Shown piece after piece: positions 1 to 8,879 of a stretch of DNA of 41,438 nucleotides. The stretch's first letter is position 1, and each line of letters starts with the position of its first letter. The notes beneath the pieces were generated by a model that saw nothing but the letters and a program-made list of their open reading frames with translations, was not told where the DNA came from and did no database searches. Source of the DNA: an uncultured Clostridium sp. (lineage in GTDB: Bacteria; Bacillota; Clostridia; TANB77; CAG-508); contig USBY01000012.1 of the NCBI GenBank assembly GCA_900553015.1, positions 1 through 41,438 of the forward strand, written 5' to 3'. The translations under genes were made by a program, and so were the position numbers.

Positions 1-1
1 T

Positions 2-892
2 TTATTTAATTTAATTTATATTTTTTTAATAATTCCAATATTAATTTATTTATATAAAAAGAATAAATTAAAAAATAATTATAAAAAAGAAAAACAAGAA
101 ATTAATTTTAATTTAGAAAAAATAAATAATGAAATTAATTTATTAAATGAAAATAAAAATGAAAAAATAAATGAATTAAATTATTTAGAAAAAGAAATAG
201 AAAATAAAATAAAAAAAGAATTAATAATTAATAATTTAAATACAGATAATTATAATCAAATAATTTATAACGAAGAAATTGAAGAAAAAATAAATTTAAT
301 TAATAAAGAAATAAACGAAAAAGAATTAGAAGAACATAAATTAGAATTAGATAAACAAAATATATTTCCTAAAATAGATAGATTAGCAAATATTCAAGAA
401 GAATTGGAATATTCTTTAGAAGAATATAATGAATTAAAAAATAATAGTGAAATAATAGAAATAGCAAAAGAATATTTAGAAAAAGCATATAAAAATATGA
501 AAGAAAATGTAACTCCAAAATTTTCTAAGGAACTATCACAAACAATATCCAATATTTCTGATGGGAAATATAAAAATATGAAAATTACAGATAACGATAT
601 TATGGTAGAAGTAGAAAATGGTGATTATGTTTCAGCAAGTCTATTAAGTGAAGGAACTATAGATCAATTATATTTCTCCTTAAGAATGGCAATACTAAAG
701 GAAATCTCAAATGAAACTTTACCAATTTTTCTAGATGAATCTTTTGTATTTTTTGATAAGAATAGATTAATAAATACAATAAATTATTTAAATAGTAATC
801 ATAATAATCAAATAATAATATTTTCATGTACAGAAAGAGAAAAAGATATCCTAGATTATTTGAATATTAAATATAATTTGATAGCAATGTAA
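2..892 (+). CDS. YhaN/SbcC-like coiled-coil ATPase, 3' part only
   Basis: The frame is open from the left edge, so the 5' part is missing. A TTG at 404 would give a short ORF, but the same frame continues upstream without a stop. The visible protein starts with a hydrophobic segment (first ~18 residues, LFNLIYIFLIIPILIYLY), then a long Lys/Glu/Asn/Ile coiled coil to about residue 200, then the C-terminal half of an ABC-type ATPase. That half has a signature-like LLSEGTIDQLYFSLRMAI, a Walker B-like LPIFLDESFVFFD, and an H-loop-like strand IIIFSCTERE. This order fits the RecF/SMC-related YhaN family, which has a membrane hairpin in the middle of the coiled coil and usually pairs with a YhaM/SbcD-like nuclease; the first half of any hairpin would lie outside the window. 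A role in DNA metabolism at the membrane is inferred. A terminator follows at 949. Confidence 0.7.
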   Translation, partial: LFNLIYIFLIIPILIYLYKKNKLKNNYKKEKQEINFNLEKINNEINLLNENKNEKINELNYLEKEIENKIKKELIINNLNTDNYNQIIYNEEIEEKINLINKEINEKELEEHKLELDKQNIFPKIDRLANIQEELEYSLEEYNELKNNSEIIEIAKEYLEKAYKNMKENVTPKFSKELSQTISNISDGKYKNMKITDNDIMVEVENGDYVSASLLSEGTIDQLYFSLRMAILKEISNETLPIFLDESFVFFDKNRLINTINYLNSNHNNQIIIFSCTEREKDILDYLNIKYNLIAM

Positions 893-948
893 ATTAAAAG
901 CAGCATTTTGTTATTAAAATTATAAACTGAACAGACAATAAAAAATAG

Positions 949-980
949 ATTCCTATAAGATTTATAGGAATTTATTTTTA
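949..980 (+). terminator. Rho-independent terminator after the ATPase gene
   Basis: ATTCCTATAA (949-958) pairs perfectly with TTATAGGAAT (962-971) around a 3-base loop, followed by a T-rich run. The rest of 893-1189 holds no convincing gene; the minus-strand frame at 856-1083 is low-complexity AT-rich sequence without a good ribosome binding site. Confidence 0.7.
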
Positions 981-1120
981 AATTAAGACAAAATATTGTA
1001 ATTTCTACGGATATATAATAAAATAGGAATCGTAAAATAGAGATAATAATTACAAAAGAAAAAATAGATAATAAATATATCACAAATTGTAAAAAACTTT
1101 TTTAATATACATTACCTAAA

Positions 1121-1148
1121 ATGACAAAAAAAGTTAATACAATATATT
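1121..1148 (+). promoter_or_regulatory. Possible spoIIE promoter with Spo0A-box-like site
   Basis: ATGACA (1121-1126) and TATATT (1143-1148) are 16 bases apart, upstream of spoIIE. TGACAAA at 1122-1128 differs by one base from the 0A box TGNCGAA and would overlap the -35, as at Spo0A-activated promoters. The match is weak and AT-rich DNA gives such matches by chance. Confidence 0.25.
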
Positions 1149-1189
1149 AGAATAGCAACTATATTAAAGAAGTTATGAGGTGGTAAAGG

Positions 1190-3673
1190 ATGTTTCAAAA
1201 TATAAGTGCTAATACAGATTATGTAGAAGAAAAACAAAAAAACAGAGGAGACCTAAAGGAAAATTTTATAAAACAAAACTTCTCGAAGCAATCGGTACTA
1301 ATTTATATATTAGCCTTTATGGTGTCAACAGTTCAATTTGGAAATGATATGGCGCCATTTGCAATAGCGATAATTGCAGCAATAACAGCAAATAATATAC
1401 CAATATTAATTCCATATGTAATGACATGTATAGGAACTTTTATAGGATTTGGTGGTTCGGGATTACTTACATATATATTAACAAGTTTAATCTTTATGGC
1501 TCTTTCTATTTTTGTAATACCAAAAATAAATGAAATAACAGAACAAAAAAGATTAATGCCACATTTAATAGTAGCTACATTTCTAGTTCAAGTTGTAAAA
1601 ATATTATTCGGACCAATATTAATTTATGATATTTTATCTGCAATTTTATTTACTATAATAACATGTATATTCTATAAAATTTTCAATAGCTCAATTTCAG
1701 TAATAAAAGATTCAAAAACAAAAAAAGCATTTGCTATAGAGGAACTAATAGGGACAAGTTTATTAATAGCAATTGCAATAGCAGCATTTAGGGAAATAAG
1801 CATATTTGGATTTTCTATTAGAAATATTTTAAGTGTATTAGTAGTATTAATATTAGGCTGGCAAAATGGTATTTTAGTGGGAGCAACATCTGGAGTAACA
1901 ATAGGTGTTGTAATAGCAATAATTCAAAATGGAGATCCAGTGCAAATAGCAGCATTTGCAATTTCTGGAATGATAGCAGGATTATTAAATAAAATTGGAA
2001 AAATAGGTGTAATAATAGGATTTTTATTAGGCAATATAATATTAAGTTATGCCGCAAATGGAAATACACATTCAGTAATAATGGTTCAAGAAATCTTAAT
2101 CGCATCAATTGGATTACTTGCAATGCCAAAAAATATGAAGATTAATATAGAAGATTTTGTAAAAGATATAAAATATTTGCCTAAAGCACCAGATAATAGA
2201 TTAGAGCAAAAAGAAGATATGGTATATAAATTAAATAATGTATCTGATGCAATATCAGAAATGGCTAATACATATAAAGAGGCTGCAGCAACAGTCCTAG
2301 AAGAAAATGAAGTAGAATATACAAAGAATAAAGAAATATTTGTAACAGAATTAGAAAATAATATAAATGATTTAAAAGATAATGTTTTATACGATGATTT
2401 AATAGATGATGAGTCACCAATAGTTGATGATATATTTAAGCTATTAACAGAAAAAGCAGAAATTACAAGAAAAGAATTATTAAATATATTCGAAAATCAT
2501 AATAATTATATTTTAGGATTTGATGATTCAGCAGTAAGTAATAAATTAATGGATGAAATAGATAAAATGGTTAAAGCAATAAATGCTTCTTATAGAGTTA
2601 GTAGAATAAATTTTATTTGGAAGAAAAAGATTGTAGAAAACAAAGAAGCCATGGTAAGCCAACTAGACGGAATATCAAAAACAATATCAAATTTAGCAGA
2701 TGATATTACAACTAAAAAAAATGATGGCAAAGAAATAAATGAAAAAGAAGAATTATTAAAACTATTTGAACAAAAGAAAATAGAAGTAAAGGAATTAAAT
2801 ATTAATAAAGAGAAAAATGGAAAAATAGAGATAGGTATTTACATTAATCCTTGTGAAGATTATAATAGTACAAACTTAGAAATAGAAGAATGTAAATCAG
2901 ATAAAATTAAGCAAATTATTACTAAATTTTATAAGCAAGAATTCGAAGTACAATTAGTTGATTGTTCAATTCAAAAAGCAACAGATATTTGCTATTTTAA
3001 ATATATAAGTAAAAATAAATATAAGTTACAGATAGGACTTGCTAAAGCTAAAAAAGATGGTAGTCCAGTTTCTGGAGATACAACTTTAAAAATGAAATTA
3101 CAAGATGGTAAACAATTAATTGCAATAAGTGATGGAATGGGTTCTGGTCCAAATGCAAGAAAAAGCAGTAAAATAGCGGTACAAATGTTAAAAAGATTGC
3201 TTATATCAGGATTTAATAAAGAAACATCATTAGATATGATAAATTCTAGTATGTGTTTAAATTCAGAAGATGATTCATATGCAACACTAGATATTGCAAT
3301 ATTCGATTTATATGAAGGAAATGTAGAGTTTATAAAAAATGGTGCATCTCCTACGTATATAAAAAATAGACGACATGTAGATGTAATAAAAAATATTACA
3401 TTACCAGCTGGAATTTTAAATAATATTGAATTAAAAATTTCAGATAGAGATATAGAAGAAAATGAAATTTTAGTAATGTGCAGTGACGGTATTGCCGAAT
3501 CAAATGCAGAGTATGAAAACAAAGAGTTGTGGCTTAAATATTTGCTAGAACAAATGGAAACTGAAAATGTTCAAAAAATGGCAGACATAATTTTAGCAGA
3601 AGCAATAGATAATAACTACGGAATTCCTAAAGATGACATGACAGTTATTGTATGCAAAATAGAAAAGAATTAA
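1190..3673 (+). CDS. spoIIE: Stage II sporulation protein E (PP2C-type phosphatase)
   Basis: 827 residues, the usual SpoIIE length. A polytopic N-terminal half (roughly residues 35-315, many hydrophobic helices) is followed by a helical linker and a C-terminal PP2C phosphatase domain (about 595-825). The metal-binding sequences are visible: GDTTLKM, AISDGMGSG with Asp648, and a terminal DDMTVIV at 815-820. SpoIIE dephosphorylates SpoIIAA at the polar septum and so activates sigma-F in the forespore. The start is set by GAGGTGGTAAAGG just ahead of ATG 1190. It stands alone between two terminators, so it is probably expressed on its own at the onset of sporulation. Its presence is the clearest sign that the organism makes endospores. 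The anti-sigma genes spoIIAA/AB are not in this window. Confidence 0.95.
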   Translation: MFQNISANTDYVEEKQKNRGDLKENFIKQNFSKQSVLIYILAFMVSTVQFGNDMAPFAIAIIAAITANNIPILIPYVMTCIGTFIGFGGSGLLTYILTSLIFMALSIFVIPKINEITEQKRLMPHLIVATFLVQVVKILFGPILIYDILSAILFTIITCIFYKIFNSSISVIKDSKTKKAFAIEELIGTSLLIAIAIAAFREISIFGFSIRNILSVLVVLILGWQNGILVGATSGVTIGVVIAIIQNGDPVQIAAFAISGMIAGLLNKIGKIGVIIGFLLGNIILSYAANGNTHSVIMVQEILIASIGLLAMPKNMKINIEDFVKDIKYLPKAPDNRLEQKEDMVYKLNNVSDAISEMANTYKEAAATVLEENEVEYTKNKEIFVTELENNINDLKDNVLYDDLIDDESPIVDDIFKLLTEKAEITRKELLNIFENHNNYILGFDDSAVSNKLMDEIDKMVKAINASYRVSRINFIWKKKIVENKEAMVSQLDGISKTISNLADDITTKKNDGKEINEKEELLKLFEQKKIEVKELNINKEKNGKIEIGIYINPCEDYNSTNLEIEECKSDKIKQIITKFYKQEFEVQLVDCSIQKATDICYFKYISKNKYKLQIGLAKAKKDGSPVSGDTTLKMKLQDGKQLIAISDGMGSGPNARKSSKIAVQMLKRLLISGFNKETSLDMINSSMCLNSEDDSYATLDIAIFDLYEGNVEFIKNGASPTYIKNRRHVDVIKNITLPAGILNNIELKISDRDIEENEILVMCSDGIAESNAEYENKELWLKYLLEQMETENVQKMADIILAEAIDNNYGIPKDDMTVIVCKIEKN

Positions 3674-3677
3674 AGGA

Positions 3678-3705
3678 AAAGTTCTCTAAAAAGAGAGCTT
3701 TTTTT
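3678..3705 (+). terminator. Rho-independent terminator after spoIIE
   Basis: GTTCTCT (3681-3687) and AGAGAGC (3692-3698) form a stem with one G-U pair, extended by AAA/TTT, around an AAAA loop. A run of seven T follows. Confidence 0.8.
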
Positions 3706-3729
3706 GAGGGATAAAATTTGTATATTTAG

Positions 3730-3759
3730 TTGTAATTTGTCATAAAAATGTGGTATAGT
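3730..3759 (+). promoter_or_regulatory. Sigma-A-like promoter of the WG-repeat gene
   Basis: TTGTAA (3730-3735), an 18-base spacer, then TATAGT (3754-3759), about 40 bases before the start codon and just after the spoIIE terminator. Confidence 0.5.
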
Positions 3760-3799
3760 GTATATGTAAAAAACAAAAATTTCTTACGGAGGAAATAAG

Positions 3800-5323
3800 A
3801 TGAGTAGAGGAAAAAGATATAATGGGGAAGCAAAACTTAACATGAAAAAAGTCTTAGCGGTATTAGTTGCACTGTTAGTAATAGTAATGTTTGTTTTTGT
3901 TATATATAAATTAGTAACAAATGGACGAGGAGAAAGGATGACAAATAATTATTATTTTACATCTTTTCAAGACAATAAATATGGAGTAATAAATAATAAA
4001 GGTGAAGAGGTTATAGCACCATCTTACCAAGAATATATTGTAATTCCAAATAATAAAACAGATATATTTTTATGTACATATGATGTAGATTATACAAATA
4101 ATACATATAAAACGAAAGCTTTAAACTCAAAGAATAAAGAAATATTTACAGATTACGAAAATATTGAACCAATAGCAAATTATGATGCTAACAATATAAT
4201 TTCATATGAACAAAATGCTATTAAAGTACAAAAAGACGGAAAATATGGAATGATTAATATAGAAGGTAAAGAGATATTACCATGCGAATATGATGAATTA
4301 TATTCTTTAAAAAATACAGACAATAGCATCTTAGTAGAAAAAGATGGAAAAATAGGGTTAGTAGATAATACAGGAAAAGTAATAATAGAACCTCAATATA
4401 AAGAAATAAGAGGATTAGGAACAGATTATAAATTAGGTTATATAACAATAACAGAAGATGATAAATACGGAGTTGTAGATTGTAATAATCAAAAAGTATT
4501 AGAAAACAAATATCAAGATATAAAGAGCTTAACTGAAAATGGAATATATGCTGTAAAAGAAAATAATAATTGGGAATTAGTACAAAGAAATGGAGAAGTA
4601 AAACTTTCTGAAGGACTACAAAATGTTCAAGATATTTTAGGAATAAAAAACGGAAATGTAATAATAAAAAATACAAGCAATAAAGTAGGCGTAATTAGTT
4701 CAGAGGGCGAGACAATTTTAAATACTGTATATGATGATGTTAAATTTGCTTTTACAGGTTCATATATAATTGAACAAAATGGAAAGTATGGTATTGCTAA
4801 GAGCAAAGATGAAATAGTAGTAAATCCAACTTATACAACAATGAATTACATAAACACAGCAGATATAATAGAAGCAAGCGAAGATGGAATTACTTCAAAT
4901 TTATTAAATAGTAATTTTGAAACAAAACTAACAGGAATAGTTACGGAAATTAATACAAGTAAAGGTTATATAAAGATAAGACAAGACAATGAAGCGAAGT
5001 ATTATAACTTTAGATTCGAAGAAAGAACAGAACAAGATATAAATAGTTCAAATACATTATTTTTAGACAAGCAAAATGATAAATATGGTTATGTAGATAA
5101 AAATGGAAAAGTAGTAGTAGATTATCAATATGATGATGCAACAGAGCAAAATGAATATGGTTATGCAGCAGTTCAAAAAGATGGAAAATGGGGAGCAATA
5201 AACGAAAAAGGAGAAGAAATAGTTGCACCACAATATGATTTTTCTAATAATTTAGGTATAAACTTTATAGGAGAATGGCATTTAGGAAGTATAGATTCAA
5301 ATGCTACATACTATACAAAATAA
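3800..5323 (+). CDS. Membrane-anchored WG-repeat protein
   Basis: 507 residues. A short basic N-terminus leads into one transmembrane helix (about residues 16-38) with no obvious cleavage site, so the rest probably faces the outside, held to the membrane. The remainder contains about nine WG/KWG-type beta repeats of the form (Y/W)G-x-I-(N/D)-x-x-G-x-x-(I/V)-x-P-x-Y, for example DNKYGVINNKGEEVIAPSY near residue 55, DGKYGMINIEGKEI near 143 and DGKWGAINEKGEEIVAPQY near 470. WG repeats occur in many bacterial surface and periplasmic proteins without a fixed biochemical role; ligand binding is only an inference. The start is supported by a GGAGG site seven bases ahead of ATG 3800. The gene is followed 22 bases later by an unrecognised membrane protein, and the two probably form an operon. 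Confidence 0.85.
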   Translation: MSRGKRYNGEAKLNMKKVLAVLVALLVIVMFVFVIYKLVTNGRGERMTNNYYFTSFQDNKYGVINNKGEEVIAPSYQEYIVIPNNKTDIFLCTYDVDYTNNTYKTKALNSKNKEIFTDYENIEPIANYDANNIISYEQNAIKVQKDGKYGMINIEGKEILPCEYDELYSLKNTDNSILVEKDGKIGLVDNTGKVIIEPQYKEIRGLGTDYKLGYITITEDDKYGVVDCNNQKVLENKYQDIKSLTENGIYAVKENNNWELVQRNGEVKLSEGLQNVQDILGIKNGNVIIKNTSNKVGVISSEGETILNTVYDDVKFAFTGSYIIEQNGKYGIAKSKDEIVVNPTYTTMNYINTADIIEASEDGITSNLLNSNFETKLTGIVTEINTSKGYIKIRQDNEAKYYNFRFEERTEQDINSSNTLFLDKQNDKYGYVDKNGKVVVDYQYDDATEQNEYGYAAVQKDGKWGAINEKGEEIVAPQYDFSNNLGINFIGEWHLGSIDSNATYYTK

Positions 5324-5345
5324 TTTAACAAAAGAGGGAGAATAA

Positions 5346-6581
5346 ATGGAACTAAAGACAAGGTATCAATATACTTATTTTATATATCCATATGTAATTG
5401 AACAAAATAAATATTCAAAGTACTTGCAAAACTTACTAAGAAATAAAAAATGTACATTAAGAATGTTTGAAAAACAAAAAGACTTGGATATATATAATAA
5501 ATTTTTACCTAAAGTAAGAAGATTTATGTTTCCAACATTTGATTTTTCAATAAATAAAAGAAAAAAATTTAAGGAATTAGATGTTGGATTACAAGCAACA
5601 ATTCTTCAAAAATATCCATGTACAATATTTGAATATAACTTAGGTAAAAATGCACAAGGGAAAGCTGGTAGAAATACAGGAATTTTCTTTAAAATTGATA
5701 AGATAGAGATAATATGTTTTTATACAGGTGAATGTTTTATTACATTAAAAACATCGGTAGAAGATTTAGAACAATTTGATGATGTATTAAATTTTAATTA
5801 TAAATTTAAAGATATAAAATCAGAATTTATCTCTATGAAACAGTTTGATAATATAAAAATTCAAACGAGCGAATTTGATGATGTTCGTAAAATAACAGAA
5901 GTAATAGACGAATTAGTAGGAAATTATACAAAAAATATAAATATAGATACAAATAAATTTTTAACATATTCATATTCTTGTATAGATCAAGAACATTGGA
6001 ATAAGAATAAAAGTTTTGAAAATATAAAACATCAATTTTATAAATATACAAATGTGTTGCCAAGTAATTATAATTTAAATGTAGAATTTAGTGAAAACGA
6101 TAAAAAGGTAGATATAATAGACAAATGGGAATATATAAAATTTGGATTTTCTAATCAAGCAACAACCCTATTTACATCAGGAGTAGATACTTTTAATTAT
6201 ACAAAACTACCATTTCTTTATGAAAAAGTATATATTTATATGTATATTTTACAACTATATAAAAAGATATATATTCAAAAGTTAATAGAGAAATATAAAA
6301 GTGCTACAAAGGCTAGTAAATTAAGAAAAGAATTTTTGAATTTTACACATAATATTTGGTTACAAGATATTACTACAGACGATATAGGGCAATTGTTAAC
6401 AAATAGCTGGTCAGAAAATTTAGAATTAGAAAAGCTATATTGGAAATTAAAAAATGAATATGATATCTTATATAAAGAATCAAACATAGAGAAAACAGCA
6501 AAAAGTAATAAAGTTATAATGATAATACTAATAACATCATTAATATTAAATATAATAAATTTTGTAGTATTATTAAATTAA
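5346..6581 (+). CDS. Unrecognised tail-anchored protein
   Basis: 411 residues; I do not recognise the family. The N-terminal half is mixed alpha/beta and rich in aromatic residues (YQYTYFIYPYVIEQ at the start), without a signal peptide or a familiar catalytic motif. Residues about 300-385 are helical and partly coiled-coil. The protein ends in one hydrophobic helix (KVIMIILITSLILNIINFVVLLN, about 389-411) with no tail beyond it, so it should be tail-anchored with the bulk in the cytoplasm. The layout of an alpha/beta domain, long helix and C-terminal membrane segment loosely recalls CorA-like proteins, but CorA has two helices and a GMN motif, both absent here. GAGGGAG precedes ATG 5346. It is likely co-transcribed with the WG-repeat gene upstream. 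A palindromic repeat begins one base after the stop codon. Confidence 0.75.
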   Translation: MELKTRYQYTYFIYPYVIEQNKYSKYLQNLLRNKKCTLRMFEKQKDLDIYNKFLPKVRRFMFPTFDFSINKRKKFKELDVGLQATILQKYPCTIFEYNLGKNAQGKAGRNTGIFFKIDKIEIICFYTGECFITLKTSVEDLEQFDDVLNFNYKFKDIKSEFISMKQFDNIKIQTSEFDDVRKITEVIDELVGNYTKNINIDTNKFLTYSYSCIDQEHWNKNKSFENIKHQFYKYTNVLPSNYNLNVEFSENDKKVDIIDKWEYIKFGFSNQATTLFTSGVDTFNYTKLPFLYEKVYIYMYILQLYKKIYIQKLIEKYKSATKASKLRKEFLNFTHNIWLQDITTDDIGQLLTNSWSENLELEKLYWKLKNEYDILYKESNIEKTAKSNKVIMIILITSLILNIINFVVLLN

Positions 6582-6582
6582 T

Positions 6583-6631
6583 CGGGATTTTGGAATGATC
6601 CTTCGGGATTTGGGGACGTTCCTTAAATCCC
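6583..6631. repeat. REP-like palindromic repeat, tandem pair
   Basis: A full unit (6604-6631) has the arms GGGATTT and AAATCCC around a GGGGACGTTCC core. It is preceded by a decayed unit (6583-6603) starting CGGGATTT. The pair begins one base after the stop codon of the tail-anchored protein gene. The full unit is followed by TTTTATATT, so it may also terminate transcription. Confidence 0.85.
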
Positions 6632-6662
6632 TTTTATATTATAATTAATGGAGGAATAATCA

Positions 6663-7037
6663 ATGATAAAATGTGGTACAGATATAATAGAAATAGCTAG
6701 AATTAAAGATGCGATAGAAAAAGAAGGATTTAAAGAGAGAGTCTATACTGAAAAAGAAATAGAATATTGCGAAAGTAAAAATATACAAAAATATCAAAGT
6801 TATAGTGGTAGATTTGCAGCAAAAGAAGCAATTTTTAAGGCTCTTTCTACTCTTATAGAAGATAAATATAAAATAAAGTGGACAGATTTTGAGATAATTA
6901 ATGATAAAGAAGGAAAGCCAAATGTACAAATTAATACTGATATTATAGATAAATTACTTATTAAAAATATTGATATAAGTATTTCACATTGCAAAGAATA
7001 TGCTACAGCTGTATGTATTATAGAAATTAATAATTAA
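6663..7037 (+). CDS. acpS: Holo-[acyl-carrier-protein] synthase
   Basis: 124 residues, the normal AcpS size. It transfers the 4'-phosphopantetheine group of coenzyme A to a serine of acyl carrier protein in the cytoplasm, which makes fatty-acid synthesis possible. The N-terminal motif IKCGTDIIEIARI includes the metal-binding Asp7. The second signature GRFAAKEAIFKAL contains Glu55, the other Mg-binding residue, and the C-terminal ISISHCKEYATAVCI matches the family's last conserved strand. GGAGG precedes ATG 6663 with good spacing. It lies 17 bases upstream of the TatD-family gene, so the two are probably co-transcribed. Confidence 0.93.
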   Translation: MIKCGTDIIEIARIKDAIEKEGFKERVYTEKEIEYCESKNIQKYQSYSGRFAAKEAIFKALSTLIEDKYKIKWTDFEIINDKEGKPNVQINTDIIDKLLIKNIDISISHCKEYATAVCIIEINN

Positions 7038-7053
7038 AAGGAAGAGAAATATT

Positions 7054-7833
7054 ATGAAATTATTTGATTCACATTGTCACTTGAATGACGAAAGATTTAA
7101 TGAAGATAGAGAAAGTTTAATAATAACATTAAAAAATGAAGGTGTAGAAAAATTAGTTACTGCAGGATACAGTCTAGAAAGCAGTAAAGAAGCTATAGAA
7201 TTAGCAAATAAATATGATTTTATCTATGCCACAATAGGTATTTCACCAAATGATGTACCAGATAATAAGGAGAAACTAAGTCAAGAAATAGAGCAATTAA
7301 AAGAAGTGTATAAAACGTCTAAAAAGATTGTTGCCGTAGGCGAGATTGGATTAGATTATCATTGGAATACAGAAAATAAAGAGCTACAAAAGTATACTTT
7401 TATAGAACAAATAAAATTAGCAAATGAATTAGATTTACCAATCCAAATTCATACTAGAGATGCGGTAATGGATACATTAGAAATTTTAAAAGCCAATTCT
7501 GTAAAAAATGGGGGAATATTTCATTGCTGCCCATTTAATAGAGAACTTGTTAAAGAAGGTCTTAAATTAGGATTTTATATATCTTTTGCAGGTCCAACTA
7601 CATTTAAAAATTCAAAAAATGCACCAGAAATTATAAATATGGTACCTGATGATAAATTTTTAGTAGAAACAGATAGTCCATATCTAGCTCCAGAACCACA
7701 TAGAGGAACAAGAAATGACCCAAGGAATGTGCAATTTATTATTAAAAAGATTGCAGAAGAAAAAGGGAAGACTTTTGAAGAAGTTCAAAATATGGCATAT
7801 GAAAATGCAAAAAGAATATTTAGAATTAATTAA
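7054..7833 (+). CDS. TatD-family metal-dependent hydrolase (putative DNase)
   Basis: 259 residues, full length for TatD/YcfH/YabD. Metal-site signatures of this TIM-barrel amidohydrolase-superfamily enzyme are present: FDSHCHLND (His7, His9), AVGEIGLDYHW with the bridging Glu, IQIHTRDA, GGIFHCCPF, and LVETDSPYLAPEPHRGTRNDP with the late Asp. Family members act as 3'-5' DNA exonucleases or phosphoesterases; the natural substrate in Clostridia is not settled. AAAAGGAAG precedes ATG 7054. The gene follows acpS and converges on htpX, the two sharing one terminator hairpin. Confidence 0.93.
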   Translation: MKLFDSHCHLNDERFNEDRESLIITLKNEGVEKLVTAGYSLESSKEAIELANKYDFIYATIGISPNDVPDNKEKLSQEIEQLKEVYKTSKKIVAVGEIGLDYHWNTENKELQKYTFIEQIKLANELDLPIQIHTRDAVMDTLEILKANSVKNGGIFHCCPFNRELVKEGLKLGFYISFAGPTTFKNSKNAPEIINMVPDDKFLVETDSPYLAPEPHRGTRNDPRNVQFIIKKIAEEKGKTFEEVQNMAYENAKRIFRIN

Positions 7834-7885
7834 ATGCTTCGGAAGCTTTAATTCCGTATATGTAATGACAACAGCATACCAACAA

Positions 7886-7919
7886 AAAATAGCTTAGTTT
7901 TTATAAACTAAGCTATTTT
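7886..7919. terminator. Bidirectional terminator between tatD and htpX
   Basis: A perfect 15-base inverted repeat (7886-7900 and 7905-7919) with loop TTAT. Stem ends are A/T runs on both sides, so it works in either direction. It includes the htpX stop codon (TAG on the minus strand, 7913-7915). Confidence 0.85.
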
Positions 7920-8797
7920 AAATTTTTAATTGCTTCTATTCTATCTTCTATAGATGGGTGAGTAGAAAACCAATTATTAGCTTTCTTTTGTTTACCTTTA
8001 AAAGGTGTTACTATATACATATTTTCTGTAGAATTATTTGCTTGCTCTAATTTAGAAGTATCAGAATCTAATTTTGTTAAAGCAGAAATTAGAGCATCAG
8101 GATTTCTAGTAAATTCTACAGCAGTTGCATCAGCCATAAATTCACGTTTTCTAGAAATAGCAAGTTTCATTAGTTTTCCGAAAAATCCTGCTAATACAAG
8201 TAAAACTAAGCTAACAAGCACCATAATTCCACTTGAATTTCTATTATCATCATCAAATCTACCCCATAAAAATGCTCTAGAAAAGAAATCAGATAATATA
8301 ATAACTAATCCAACCATAACTGTTAAAACAGCAGATAATCTAATATCATAATTTTTTATATGTCCCATTTCGTGTGCAACTACACCCTCTAATTCGTAAT
8401 AATCTAATTTATCTAGTAAAGCAGTTGTTACGCAAATTACAGAATGTTCGGGATCTCTACCTGTTGCAAATGCATTTGGTTGATTAGAATCCATCACATA
8501 TAATTTGGGTTTGTATTGTAATCCAGAAGAAACCATTAAAGCGTCCAATATATTTAATAATTTTTTGTTTTCTTCTTCGGTAGCAGGTCGAGCCTTATTT
8601 ATAGATAAAACAATTTTGTCACTATAATAATATGAACCCCATGCAGATGCAATAGATACAATAAGTGCTACTATTATAGAAAATATTCCAAAATTTAGAG
8701 CATAACATATATAATAAATAATTAATGTTATTACAACTATATAAACAGATATTATAAAACCTGTTTTTATTTTATTTCTTTTTATATCTTGATACAT
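7913..8797 (-). CDS. htpX: Membrane zinc metalloprotease HtpX (peptidase M48)
   Basis: 294 residues from the chosen start. HtpX is a membrane endoprotease for quality control of damaged membrane proteins. The zinc motif HEMGH (residues 142-146) lies in VVAHEMGHIKNYDIRLS, and the third zinc ligand is expected at the Glu of REFMADATAVEF. There are two N-terminal transmembrane helices (about 12-35 and 37-55) and two after the HEMGH motif. The frame also has an ATG at 8812, but the GAGG ribosome binding site falls inside that extension, seven bases before ATG 8797, so the shorter form is preferred. It lies downstream of lemA on the same strand, the common lemA-htpX pair, though a perfect hairpin (8830-8859) between them could reduce read-through. 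Confidence 0.93.
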   Translation of the reverse strand: MYQDIKRNKIKTGFIISVYIVVITLIIYYICYALNFGIFSIIVALIVSIASAWGSYYYSDKIVLSINKARPATEEENKKLLNILDALMVSSGLQYKPKLYVMDSNQPNAFATGRDPEHSVICVTTALLDKLDYYELEGVVAHEMGHIKNYDIRLSAVLTVMVGLVIILSDFFSRAFLWGRFDDDNRNSSGIMVLVSLVLLVLAGFFGKLMKLAISRKREFMADATAVEFTRNPDALISALTKLDSDTSKLEQANNSTENMYIVTPFKGKQKKANNWFSTHPSIEDRIEAIKNLK

Positions 8798-8829
8798 AAT
8801 AAAACCTCGCATTAATAGTATATATTTAA

Positions 8830-8859
8830 AAAGATTTCTTTATACTAAAAGAAATCTTT
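8830..8859 (-). terminator. Intercistronic hairpin between lemA and htpX
   Basis: Perfect 12-base arms AAAGATTTCTTT (8830-8841) and AAAGAAATCTTT (8848-8859). Read on the minus strand the stem is followed by a short T run, so it may act as a partial terminator or an RNA-stabilising hairpin. Confidence 0.6.
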
Positions 8860-8879
8860 GGACATTATAAAAAATTAAA

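Noticed and set aside
404..892. Separate 162-residue gene starting at TTG 404
   Set aside because: The same frame is open to the left edge and the coiled coil continues upstream, so this is the end of a longer gene.
856..1083. Minus-strand frame after the ATPase gene
   Set aside because: Low-complexity AT-rich sequence, overlaps the ATPase 3' end and the terminator, no ribosome binding site.
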